DNA from: CAVZZG01 sp963779685
Lineage (GTDB): Bacteria > Actinomycetota > Thermoleophilia > Gaiellales > F1-60-MAGs149
DNA: 64,000 bases
Direction: 5' to 3'
Assembly (NCBI GenBank): GCA_963779685.1
Contig: CAVZZG010000003.1
Location: forward strand, 124,001-188,000
Shown piece by piece: positions 53,255 through 61,000 of this stretch (positions are counted from its first letter, which is position 1; each line of letters opens with the position of its first letter). A program made the translations under genes and the position numbers. The notes below the pieces were generated by a model, which was not told the DNA's origin, did not search any database, and saw only the letters and a program-made list of their open reading frames with translations.

Positions 53255-53557
53255 ATGCCGCTGCACGTCGACCGCACCTCGATTCACGCGAACCTCGCTC
53301 CCCGCGAGCACGTGCTCCAGCACGCCTCGGGGCACCGGCGGCACGGCTCGCAGGCGGCGGCGCCGCAGGCCGAGACGGCCACCGCGGAGTCCACGCTGCG
53401 CCTCGCGCAGGTCGTGACGCCCGGCGCGACCGACGTCGACCACGTCGAGCAGGCCGAGGCGCTCGTCCGGACACTGGCAGCTCGCGGCGGGTCCTCCGTC
53501 GCAACCGCGCACGGCGCGCTCGACCCCGCGCGCGCCGCGCTCCTGCTGCAGGACTGA
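53255..53557 (+). CDS. small unknown protein, possibly FlgM-like
   Basis: 100 residues. The N-terminus is polar and His-rich (VLQHASGHRRHGSQAAAP). The C-terminal 45 residues (VDHVEQAEALVRTLAARGG, then LDPARAALLLQD) loosely follow the helical pattern of the anti-sigma-28 factor FlgM (charged helix, Gly, then D..VA..LL). The sigma-28-like promoter directly upstream makes that reading attractive, but no flagellar gene lies in this window and the match is weak. It sits between leuS and comEA. The GGAGG ribosome-binding site sets the start. Confidence 0.5.
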   Translation: MPLHVDRTSIHANLAPREHVLQHASGHRRHGSQAAAPQAETATAESTLRLAQVVTPGATDVDHVEQAEALVRTLAARGGSSVATAHGALDPARAALLLQD

Positions 53558-53608
53558 TCCGGCGGACCGCGCGGCCGCTGTGCGCCGCGGCCCGGCGACG
53601 CTGCGGGC

Positions 53609-54169
53609 GTGCCCGAGATCCGCCGCCCGTACGCTCTCATCGCCGCCGCGCTCGTGTTCGTCGCCGTCCTGGCGGCGGGCGAGTTCTGGCCCGGCGGATC
53701 GAGCTCGGGCGCACTGCCTCCGCCGCCCCGATCGTCGTCCGCGCCGCCGCCCGTCGTGCCGGCGCTCGTCCACGTGGTCGGCGCCGTGCGGCGGCCCGGC
53801 GTCTACCGCCTGACTGTCGGCGCTCGCGTGCAGGACGCGGTGCGGGCGGCCGGCGGCCCCCGGCGCTCGGCCGCTCTCGACCAGTTGAACCTCGCCGCCC
53901 TGGTGGTCGACGGTGAGCAGGTCGTCGTCCCCCGGCGCGGACGGTCGGCGCCGGCGATCGTGGCGCCCGGGAACCCGCCGGTGGTCCACCTCAACACCGC
54001 CGATGCTGCCGCCCTCGACGGCCTGCCAGGGATCGGCCCGGCCACGGCCGCCAGGATCGTGGCCTTTCGCGCCCAGCACGGACCGTTCGCACGGATCGGC
54101 GACCTCGTCGACGTCCCGGGCATCGGACCGGCCAAGCTCGAGGCGATGCGCCCGCAACTCGCACTGTGA
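53609..54169 (+). CDS. comEA: competence protein ComEA, DNA receptor
   Basis: 186 residues: one N-terminal transmembrane helix (LIAAALVFVAVLAAGEFWP), a Pro/Ser linker, an SLBB domain (VVGAVRRPGVYRLTVGARVQD), then a tandem helix-hairpin-helix domain with LNTADAAALDGLPGIGPATAARI and the second DVPGIGPAKLEAMRP. It binds incoming double-stranded DNA outside the membrane. GTG 53609 places the helix at the N-terminus. Its stop overlaps comEC by 4 bases. Confidence 0.93.
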   Translation: MPEIRRPYALIAAALVFVAVLAAGEFWPGGSSSGALPPPPRSSSAPPPVVPALVHVVGAVRRPGVYRLTVGARVQDAVRAAGGPRRSAALDQLNLAALVVDGEQVVVPRRGRSAPAIVAPGNPPVVHLNTADAAALDGLPGIGPATAARIVAFRAQHGPFARIGDLVDVPGIGPAKLEAMRPQLAL

Positions 54170-55575
54170 CGGTGTGGTTCGCTCTCGCTGCCGGTGCCGC
54201 GGCCAGCCTCGCCAGATCGCCGCTCGCGTTCGCCGCCGCGGCCTCGATGTGCCTCTCGCCACGTGCGGCTCGACTCGGTCTGGCCGCGGTCGCCGGCCTG
54301 CTCGTCGGCGGGCACCAGCTGGGAGTCCTGGCCCGCGATCCGCTCCACGACGCCCACGGGTCGTTCAGCGGCCGGGTGGTCGTCGAGGAGCCGTGGCGAG
54401 GCGGTGGTGCGACGGCCCGCGCCCTGGGCGCGATCCCGGGTCGCGGTGCGGTACTCATCCGCCTGCCGGCCGGCGCCCCGCGGCCGGCGCGCGGCAGCAT
54501 CCTGGCCGTGACCGGGACGATCGGTGCGCCGCGGCCGGCGTTCCGCGGATTCGACGAACGCGCCTGGCTCGCCCGTCAGGGCGTGCACGCAGTCCTGCAT
54601 GTCCGCACCGGGTCGGTCGCCGGCAGGCGCGGCGGGGCGTGGGGGCTCTTCGACGCCCTCCGCGAGCGGGCACTGACGAGCTACCGGGGCGCGGGCGACG
54701 GTGACGCCGGCACGCTGCTGGGTGCCGTGGCGCTCGGCGCCGACGATCGGCTCTCGCCCGGCGGGCGGACGGCCTTCCAGCGATCGGGGCTCGCCCACCT
54801 GCTGGCCGTGAGTGGCGGGAACATCGTCGTGCTGGCGGGCTTCGTGTTGATCGCGGGCTGGCTGGTGGGGCTGGGCCGGCGCGCCGCGCAGATCGCGGTC
54901 ATGGCGGCGATCGTCACCTACGTCGCGGTCGTGGGCCCGTCGCCGTCGGTGCTCCGGGCCGGCATCACCGGCGTGCTCGCGGCCGCGGCCTGGCTGGTGT
55001 CGCGTCTTGGCGACGCGTGGCATGCCTACGCGTTCGCGGCGGCGACCCTGCTGTGCCGGAACCCGTACGCCCTGCTCGATCCCGGATTCCAGCTCAGCTT
55101 CGCCGCGGTGGCGTCCATCCTGCTCGTCGCGCCGCGATTCCGCAGGGCGCTCGAGGGCGTCGCGTTCCCGCCCGGCCTGCGCGGTGCAGCCTCGATCAGC
55201 GCCGCCTGCACGCTGGCCACAGCGCCGATCTCGTACTACCACTTCGGCCGGATCAACGTGATCGCGGCGGTGCCCGCCAACTTGGTGGCGCTGCCCGCCG
55301 TCCCGGTGCTGCTGTTCGTCGGCCTCGTGGCCGCCGGCCTCGCCCCGTTCGCCCCGGGCGCGGCCGTGGTCGTCTCGGCGGCCGCCAGGCCGGCCGGCGC
55401 CTACCTGCTCGAGGTGGCGCGTGCCGGGGCATGGCTCGACGCGCGCACGGTCGCACTCGAGCTTCCGCTGGTCGCGGCCCTGAGCGTGCTCGCCCTGGGC
55501 GCGCTCCTCCGGCGCCGGCCCCCGGTACAGTCTGTCGTCCGATGGGCGAACCGGGCCTCGAGCCGCTCTACCTGA
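54166..55575 (+). CDS. comEC: competence channel ComEC without the beta-lactamase domain
   Basis: 469 residues. It has an N-terminal OB-like region (about 60-150), then the competence channel domain with many helices (GLAHLLAVSGGNIVVLAGFV, YVAVVGPSPSVLRAGITGV, NPYALLDPGFQLSFAAVASI). It ends after the last helix and a short basic tail, so the C-terminal metallo-beta-lactamase-like domain of long ComEC proteins (750-800 residues) is absent; shorter forms of this kind do occur in actinobacteria. The 3' end overlaps holA by 34 bases. Confidence 0.9.
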   Translation: MTVWFALAAGAAASLARSPLAFAAAASMCLSPRAARLGLAAVAGLLVGGHQLGVLARDPLHDAHGSFSGRVVVEEPWRGGGATARALGAIPGRGAVLIRLPAGAPRPARGSILAVTGTIGAPRPAFRGFDERAWLARQGVHAVLHVRTGSVAGRRGGAWGLFDALRERALTSYRGAGDGDAGTLLGAVALGADDRLSPGGRTAFQRSGLAHLLAVSGGNIVVLAGFVLIAGWLVGLGRRAAQIAVMAAIVTYVAVVGPSPSVLRAGITGVLAAAAWLVSRLGDAWHAYAFAAATLLCRNPYALLDPGFQLSFAAVASILLVAPRFRRALEGVAFPPGLRGAASISAACTLATAPISYYHFGRINVIAAVPANLVALPAVPVLLFVGLVAAGLAPFAPGAAVVVSAAARPAGAYLLEVARAGAWLDARTVALELPLVAALSVLALGALLRRRPPVQSVVRWANRASSRST

Positions 55576-56507
55576 TCTGCGGCAGCGACCGCGGCAAGGT
55601 GTTGCGCGCAGTGGGGCGGCTGCGGGCGCGGGTCACGGGCGATGGCGGTACCGAGGAGCTGTTCGACGCGGCCGAGGCCGACGGGCGCGCGGTCGCCGGC
55701 GCCTGCGACCAGCTCGGCCTGCTGGCGTCGACCCGGCTGGTGCTCGTCCAGGGCGTCGAGGCCTGGCGCGCCGAGGACGTCCAGGCCCTCGCGGCGTACG
55801 CGGCGGCACCGGCGCCGGGCACCGTGCTGGCGTTCGTCGCCGGCCCGGCTCTCCGCAAGGACCACAAGCTGCGGACGCTCGTGCCGGCTGCGCAGACGCT
55901 CGCGTTCGACCTCCCGGAGGAGCGTGCGCTGCCCGAACACCTCCGCAAGGAGGCCCGGCGGCTTGGTGCGGACATCGAACCCGCCGCGTTGCGCCGGCTC
56001 GTCGAGCTCCGCGGCACGAACGCCGTGGCGCTCGAGTCCGAGCTGGACAAGCTCGCCACGTACGCCGCCGGCGAGGCCATCGACGTGGCGACGGTCGACC
56101 TGCTCGCCGTCCGCGGCGACGACGTGTCCCCGTTCGCGCTCACCGACGCGGTCAGCGCGCGCGACCGCGAGGCGGTGTACCGGGCGCTCGACCGGGCCTT
56201 CGCGGCCGGGGAGAAGCCCCACGCCCTGCTGCCGCAGATCGCGCGGCACCTGGATCTCGTTCGGCGCGCGCGTCGCGCGAGCGACCGAGGGCTGGATCAC
56301 CGCGCGTTCGCCCGCGAGGCCGGCATCCACGAGTTCCGTGGCCGCAAGCTGTTCGACGCCGTGTCCCGCTGGAGCGAGCGTGACGCGGCCGCCGCCGTCA
56401 CCCGGCTGGCGGTCGCCGATCACGCGATGAAGGGCGGGGAGCGGATCGACCCCGAGCTGGCGCTGGAGCGGGCGCTGGCGGAGGGGCTTGGGGCGGCGGG
56501 GCCGTAG
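55542..56507 (+). CDS. holA: DNA polymerase III delta subunit
   Basis: 321-residue clamp-loader subunit. It shows the HolA order: LEPLYLICGSDRGKVLRAV, the SRxxL-like ASTRLVLVQGVEAW, DLPEERALPEHLRKEAR, GTNAVALESELDKLATYA, and AVYRALDRAFAAGEKPHALL, ending with a collar helix with DPELALERALAEGL. ATG 55542 lies inside the comEC end. Its last 110 bases overlap, antisense, the 3' end of the ParA-like gene. The leuS-comEA-comEC-holA order is widespread. Confidence 0.9.
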   Translation: MGEPGLEPLYLICGSDRGKVLRAVGRLRARVTGDGGTEELFDAAEADGRAVAGACDQLGLLASTRLVLVQGVEAWRAEDVQALAAYAAAPAPGTVLAFVAGPALRKDHKLRTLVPAAQTLAFDLPEERALPEHLRKEARRLGADIEPAALRRLVELRGTNAVALESELDKLATYAAGEAIDVATVDLLAVRGDDVSPFALTDAVSARDREAVYRALDRAFAAGEKPHALLPQIARHLDLVRRARRASDRGLDHRAFAREAGIHEFRGRKLFDAVSRWSERDAAAAVTRLAVADHAMKGGERIDPELALERALAEGLGAAGP

Positions 56508-57333
56508 GTGCTGCCCGCAGGCCGAGCAACGCCGCGCGCATGTCCGCTCGTACGAACTCCTTGACCTGGGGTCGCTTCGGCAGCGCCGCGGGCCGCTCGC
56601 GCAGGGCGCCGAGCACCTCCCCGGCAACCGTGGCGTAGGCCTGCGCAGCCGGCGATGCCGGTGCCGCCGCCACGACCGGGAGCCCGGTCAGCGATGCCGT
56701 GTCGAAGCGCGCACTGCGAGGCACCTCTGCCTTCGAGACGAGTCCGCCGAACCGCTCGCGGAGCAGCGCGACGGCCGCCGCAGAGCCCCGGCGCCGGGCC
56801 TCGGTCATCGTCGGCACGATCACGAGCGGCGAGAAGGCCTGGCCGCGGACCTTCTCGGCCGCACGGACGTTGGCGAGCGTCGAGCGCAGCACGTCGACGG
56901 GCAGGAACTCCGCCACGACCGGGATCACCACCGCGTCGGCTGCGCCGAGCGCGGCCGCCGCCACGTGGCCGAGGCCGGGCGGCGTGTCGATCACGACCAC
57001 CGCCCAGTGATCGCGCAGCTTGGCGAGCCCCGCCGCCAGCCGGGCCGGCCGGATGGCATCGAGGTCCTCCAGCGACTCGTCCGCCGGGAGCACGCCGAGC
57101 CGGAACAGCAGTTCGGGCCGCGCGAACACAGGCGCCGCGCGGCCCTTGCGGAACAACGCGGCCGAGCCATCGTCCACCGGGTCGATCGCGAGCGATGCCG
57201 CGACGGAGCCCTGCGGGTCGAGATCGACCAGCAGCGTCCGCCGGCCCGTCAGAGCGATTGCCGCTGCCAGATTCACGGCGGTCGTCGTCTTGGCGACTCC
57301 GCCCTTGCGGTTGACGACCGCCACGATGTTCAT
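56398..57333 (-). CDS. orphan ParA/MinD-type ATPase
   Basis: 311 residues. The deviant Walker A NRKGGVAKTTTAVNLA (Lys10 and Lys15), LLVDLDPQGSVAASLAID, Walker B VVVIDTPPGLGHVA and VIVPTMTEARR identify a ParA-family ATPase. After the ATPase domain (about 250 residues) comes a Pro/Ala-rich tail (APTAPPPQAPPPAPAPAP) ending in a basic stretch, which is encoded antisense to the holA 3' end. No ParB neighbour is present, so it may position some other cargo. CATAAT 6 bases upstream supports ATG 57333. Confidence 0.85.
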   Translation of the reverse strand: MNIVAVVNRKGGVAKTTTAVNLAAAIALTGRRTLLVDLDPQGSVAASLAIDPVDDGSAALFRKGRAAPVFARPELLFRLGVLPADESLEDLDAIRPARLAAGLAKLRDHWAVVVIDTPPGLGHVAAAALGAADAVVIPVVAEFLPVDVLRSTLANVRAAEKVRGQAFSPLVIVPTMTEARRRGSAAAVALLRERFGGLVSKAEVPRSARFDTASLTGLPVVAAAPASPAAQAYATVAGEVLGALRERPAALPKRPQVKEFVRADMRAALLGLRAAPTAPPPQAPPPAPAPAPARGRSAPRPSSRDRRPPAG

Positions 57334-57339
57334 GTGCGG

Positions 57340-57345
57340 ATTATG
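57340..57345 (-). promoter_or_regulatory. -10 element of the parA-like gene (leaderless)
   Basis: CATAAT on the minus strand, 6 bases before ATG 57333. Confidence 0.4.
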
Positions 57346-57453
57346 GCGCCCGGCCCCCGCGGCCTCGATCACTCACCCGCGGCGGCCCCTCGACATCCCC
57401 GCACACCCGGTGGATCCGAGCTGACCCCGACGCTACACTGGGCGCGCAACCCG

Positions 57454-57524
57454 GGCGACGTGGCCGAGTGGTTAGGCAGCGGCCTGCAAAGCCGTCCACA
57501 CCAGTTCGATTCTGGTCGTCGCCT
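57454..57524 (+). tRNA. tRNA-Cys (anticodon GCA)
   Basis: 71-base cloverleaf. The acceptor GGCGACG/CGTCGCC is perfect. The D arm has GCCGAGTGGTTAGGC, the anticodon stem GCGGC/GCCGT encloses loop CTGCAAA (anticodon GCA), and the T arm is ACCAG-TTCGATT-CTGGT. The discriminator is T (U), as expected for tRNA-Cys. CCA is not encoded. TACACT at 57434-57439 is a likely -10. Confidence 0.97.
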
Positions 57525-57770
57525 TGCTTCCGGGGCCCCGCCCGGAAGGCGGAGGCCGGTTTCGCGGCACGGCACGCCACTTCGCACGTGATGGTCCGTG
57601 TGTCGTCCGCGACACCTGTCGGACACGTCGCCGCCATCGGCGGGAGACCGGCCCCGGGCGGGCCAGTCGAACCGTCACGACCCGCGCGCACACTGCGGAG
57701 TGCGACGTTGCGTACCGTGCCGCGAACGTCGCACCGCGAACCACGGGTGGGCCCGGTGAGCGGCTGCCGC

Positions 57771-57776
57771 TAGGAT
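57771..57776 (+). promoter_or_regulatory. -10 element, leaderless start at 57784
   Basis: TAGGAT followed by 7 bases and GTG 57784. The rest of the 259-base gap after tRNA-Cys holds nothing I recognise. Confidence 0.45.
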
Positions 57777-57783
57777 CTCGTGC

Positions 57784-58905
57784 GTGGAGCGTGCCGAGGT
57801 CGTGATCATCGGGGGCGGGGCGGTGGGCGCGGCGACCGCGTTCGGCCTCGCGAAGGTCGGGATCACGGACGTCGTGCTGGTCGAGCGTGATCAGCTGGCA
57901 GCGGGGTCGACGTCGAAGTCGGCGGGCGGGATCCGGTTCCAGTTCGCCGACGAGTTGAACATCCGGATCATGCAGCGGTGCATGCCCGAGTTCGAGCACT
58001 TCGCCGAGGTGATCGGCGAGCACTGCGACTTCGTGCCGGACATCGCGTTCCACCAGCACGGCTACCTGTTCCTGCTCGACAACGAGGCCGATGCCGCCGT
58101 GTTCCGCGAGGCGGTCGAGCTCCAGCGGCGGATGGGCGTCGAGACGCAGATCCTGACGCCCGCCGAGGCCCAGGCGATCGTGCCGCAGCTCGTCGTCGAG
58201 GACATCGTCATGGCCACGTTCTGTCCCCGCGAGGGCCACTGCTCGCCCGAGGCGGTGGTGCAGGGCCACGCGCAGGCCGCCGCCGCTCACGGCGTGCGAA
58301 TCATGACCGGCACGGAGGTCACCGGCATCGCCGCCACCGCAGGCCGCATCACCGCTGTCGAGACCAGCCGGGGGCCGATCGCCACCGGTACCGTCGTCTG
58401 CGCTGCCGGCGCCTGGTCGGCCGAGATCGGCCGGATGGCCGGCGTCGAGATCCCGGTGGTGGGCGAGAAGCACTACATGTGGTTCTCGCCCGAGTCCGGC
58501 GGTGCGCCCGCCGACATGCCGCTCACGATCGACTTCACGACGGGCTTCTACAGTCACCGCGAGGGCCAGGGACTGGTGTTCGGGGGCCGTCAGCACGAGC
58601 TCGAGGATCTGGCGGAGCCCTTGCTGAAGCGGCTCCCGTTCATCGCCGAGCTGCCGATCGCGAGCTCGTGGTGGGGCTATTACGAGGTCAGCCCCGACCA
58701 CAACGCGATCGTCGGTGAGACGACCGAGGTATCGCGGTTCCTCGTCGCGACGGGGTTCTCGGGCCACGGCTTCCAGCAGGCCCCCGCCGTCGGCGAGCAC
58801 CTCGCCGAGGTGATCGCCGGTCGCACGCCGTCGATAGATTTGTCAGCCTTCGCCCTCGACCGGTTCGCGCGGGGCGCGTCGCGGGTCGAGCGGTTCGTGG
58901 TCTAG
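57784..58905 (+). CDS. FAD-dependent oxidoreductase, DAO/sarcosine-oxidase-beta-like
   Basis: 373 residues. The FAD motif EVVIIGGGAVGAATAFGLAK (GxGxxG) is at residues 5-24. AAGSTSKSAGGIRFQFADE resembles the flavin-binding region of sarcosine oxidase beta/glycine oxidase proteins, and VVCAAGAWS and SPDHNAIVGETTEVSRFLVA are the usual later motifs. It probably oxidises a secondary or N-methylated amine and passes electrons to oxygen or a carrier. The start is set by the TAGGAT promoter. The universal stress gene follows 11 bases after its stop. Confidence 0.87.
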   Translation: MERAEVVIIGGGAVGAATAFGLAKVGITDVVLVERDQLAAGSTSKSAGGIRFQFADELNIRIMQRCMPEFEHFAEVIGEHCDFVPDIAFHQHGYLFLLDNEADAAVFREAVELQRRMGVETQILTPAEAQAIVPQLVVEDIVMATFCPREGHCSPEAVVQGHAQAAAAHGVRIMTGTEVTGIAATAGRITAVETSRGPIATGTVVCAAGAWSAEIGRMAGVEIPVVGEKHYMWFSPESGGAPADMPLTIDFTTGFYSHREGQGLVFGGRQHELEDLAEPLLKRLPFIAELPIASSWWGYYEVSPDHNAIVGETTEVSRFLVATGFSGHGFQQAPAVGEHLAEVIAGRTPSIDLSAFALDRFARGASRVERFVV

Positions 58906-58916
58906 AGGAGGTCGAG

Positions 58917-59330
58917 ATGGCTCGAATCCTGGTTGCCTATGACGGAAGCGAGGGCGCTCGCCGGGCGCTCGCCCGCGTGCCGAACCTGGCGCGCGAGGGC
59001 GACATCGTCGCGGTCCTCGGCGTCGAGCCCCCGATCCACGGCGGCGCGGCCTCCGCGGCCGACGTGGCCGGTAGCGCGGACTCGGTGGCCGACATGCGAT
59101 CGGCGCTCGACGAGGCGATCGAGGAGCTCGCCGGCCAGGGCGTGAAGGCGCAGATCCTGCAGCTCAACGGCCACGTCGCGGACGAGATCCTCGACGCGGC
59201 CGAGGCGGGGAACTTCGACATCGTGGTGATCGGGTCGCGCAACGGTCGCGGGCTGCGGCGGATGGTGCTGGGATCGATCTCGACCAAGGTCGCTCACGAC
59301 GCGCCCTGCGACGTCTACCTCGTGCACTAG
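58917..59330 (+). CDS. universal stress protein (UspA family)
   Basis: 137 residues. The N-terminal ARILVAYDGSEGARRALAR and the ATP-binding signature VIGSRNGRGLRRMVLGSIS (G-2x-G-9x-G-S) place it among ATP-binding Usp proteins, closer to the MJ0577-like than the UspA type. A purine-rich GAGGTCGAG precedes the ATG. It is convergent with the phosphofructokinase gene, 3 bases apart. Confidence 0.92.
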   Translation: MARILVAYDGSEGARRALARVPNLAREGDIVAVLGVEPPIHGGAASAADVAGSADSVADMRSALDEAIEELAGQGVKAQILQLNGHVADEILDAAEAGNFDIVVIGSRNGRGLRRMVLGSISTKVAHDAPCDVYLVH

Positions 59331-59333
59331 CCT

Positions 59334-60368
59334 CTAGCCGTAGAAGGCCTCCGCGAGGGCGTAGTAGGCGCGCGGGACGGCCTTGATCTCGGCGACGGCG
59401 TCGGCCAGCGGTACGGCGACCACCTCGGTGCCGCGCAGGGCCGTCATCAGCCCGTAGCGGCGGGCCATGGCGAGATCGGCTGCGAGCAGGCCGTACCGGG
59501 TCGCGAGCACCCGGTCGTACGCGGTCGGCGAGCCGCCCCGCTGGAGGTGCCCGAGCACCGTGACGCGCGTCTCGAACCCGGTGATCTGCCCGAGTTCCGT
59601 CGCCAGCCGGTCGCCGATGCCGCCCAGGCGCACGTGCCCGAACGCGTCCAGCTCCGGCGTCTGCGTCGCGAGCGCGGCCGCGCCCTCCTCGTGCGTCAGC
59701 GGCCACCCCTCCGAGACCACCACGATCGAGTAGTCGCGGCCCCGGGCGTGCCGCCCCATCACGATCTCGGCGCAGCGCTCGACCGTGAGCGGGAACTCCG
59801 GGAGGAGGATCACGTCGGCGCCGCCGGCGATGCCGCTCTGGACGGCGATCCAGCCGGTGTGGCGTCCCATCACCTCGACCACCATCACGCGGTCGTGCGA
59901 CTCGGCCGTGGTATGGAGACGGTCGATCGCCTCGGTCGCGATCGAGACGGCCGTGTCGAACCCGAAGGTCTGATCGGTCGCGGCGAGGTCGTTGTCGATG
60001 GTCTTCGGGACGCCGATCACGTGCGAGCCGTGCTCGGCGTAGAGGCGGTTCGCGACGCCGAGGGTGTCCTCGCCGCCGATGGCGATCAGGCAGTCGAGCC
60101 CCTCGAGCGCGCGGAGCGTGATCTCGACTCCTCCCTCCTCGCGGAAGGGGTTGGTCCGGCTCGTCTTCAGGATCGTGCCGCCACGTGGCAGCAGGCCGGA
60201 CACGTCATCGCCGCGAAGGGCGATCGTCCGGCCGTCGATCATGCCGCGCCAGCCGCGCAGCACGCCGACGACGTCGTGGCCGTTGGCCGTCAGCCGTCGT
60301 GTCGCGGCGCGGATCACGGCGTTCAGGCCGGGGCAGTCGCCGCCACCCGTCAGCAGGCCGATGCGCAT
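59334..60368 (-). CDS. 6-phosphofructokinase, PPi-dependent type by key residues
   Basis: 344 residues. RIGLLTGGGDCPGLNAVIR and the substrate motif KTIDNDLAATDQTFGFDTA identify the PFK family; GIAGGADVILLPE and GHLQRGGSPTAYDR are typical of the group. Two positions decide the phosphoryl donor: GGEDTLG has Asp101 where ATP enzymes have Gly (E. coli 104), and VPKTIDND has Lys122 where ATP enzymes have Gly (E. coli 124). Asp plus Lys is the pyrophosphate-using combination known from Amycolatopsis PPi-PFK. The start ATG 60368 has a GAGGA site; in-frame ATGs at 60377 and 60386 are alternatives. Confidence 0.9.
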   Translation of the reverse strand: MRIGLLTGGGDCPGLNAVIRAATRRLTANGHDVVGVLRGWRGMIDGRTIALRGDDVSGLLPRGGTILKTSRTNPFREEGGVEITLRALEGLDCLIAIGGEDTLGVANRLYAEHGSHVIGVPKTIDNDLAATDQTFGFDTAVSIATEAIDRLHTTAESHDRVMVVEVMGRHTGWIAVQSGIAGGADVILLPEFPLTVERCAEIVMGRHARGRDYSIVVVSEGWPLTHEEGAAALATQTPELDAFGHVRLGGIGDRLATELGQITGFETRVTVLGHLQRGGSPTAYDRVLATRYGLLAADLAMARRYGLMTALRGTEVVAVPLADAVAEIKAVPRAYYALAEAFYG

Positions 60369-60397
60369 GGGTTCCATCCTCGTCACGGTACCCGCAG

Positions 60398-60403
60398 TAG
60401 GCT
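60398..60403 (+). promoter_or_regulatory. -10 element, leaderless start at 60410
   Basis: TAGGCT followed by 6 bases and ATG 60410; it diverges from the phosphofructokinase gene. Confidence 0.45.
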
Positions 60404-60409
60404 AGGGAC

Positions 60410-61000
60410 ATGGTCGCTCGTGGAATCGCGGTCGCGTTGGCTGCGATCGTCGTCACAGCCTGTGGCGGCGTCCGGACGCCGTCGCCGCCGCCGATCGCGA
60501 TCGACGGCTCCCACCGGCTGCCCGCGACCTCGCCCAGCGTCGCGGCGGGCGCCCCGGTTTCCGGCCTCGCCTGCCGAACCGGTGCCGCGACGCGGTACGG
60601 CGTCCACGTGGAGCTGTTCGTGAACGGGCGGGTGGTGCTGCTGCCGGCCGGGATCGGCATGGCGCCGCCGTGGCAGGTCGATCCGCCGTACGTCACGGCC
60701 GGCCGCTGCTCGTACCCGCTGCGGACGGTCGAGCCGACCGGGGTGGTGGAGGTCGCGCCGGCGGGACGCATGGCCACGCTCGGCGATCTCTTCGCGGTCT
60801 GGGGCCAGCCTCTGGGTGCCGAGGGGTTCGGGCGCTGGTCGGCTGCGCCCGGCGAGCACCTCGGCGTCTTCGTCGACGGTTCGCCGTTCGCCGGCGATCC
60901 GCGATCGGTGCCGTTGCGGCCGCACGCGCAGATCGTGCTCGAGGTGGGTGCGCCACGCGTGCCCCCTCATGCCCGCTACCGTTTCGCGCCGGGCCTATGA
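60410..61000 (+). CDS. putative lipoprotein
   Basis: 196 residues. The signal peptide GIAVALAAIVVTACGG predicts lipidation at Cys18. After a Pro/Ser linker comes a strand-rich domain with two further Cys (GLACRTG, GRCSYPL) that may form a disulfide; VELFVNGRVVLLPAGIG and HLGVFVDGSPFAGDP complete it. I do not recognise the family by name. The pattern of short extracytoplasmic strands recurs in lipoproteins of related organisms. It overlaps the hydrolase gene by 4 bases (ATGA). Confidence 0.65.
   Translation: MVARGIAVALAAIVVTACGGVRTPSPPPIAIDGSHRLPATSPSVAAGAPVSGLACRTGAATRYGVHVELFVNGRVVLLPAGIGMAPPWQVDPPYVTAGRCSYPLRTVEPTGVVEVAPAGRMATLGDLFAVWGQPLGAEGFGRWSAAPGEHLGVFVDGSPFAGDPRSVPLRPHAQIVLEVGAPRVPPHARYRFAPGL

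Noticed and set aside
57525..57783. Small ORFs after tRNA-Cys
   Set aside because: Several overlapping frames on both strands without ribosome-binding sites or recognisable domains.
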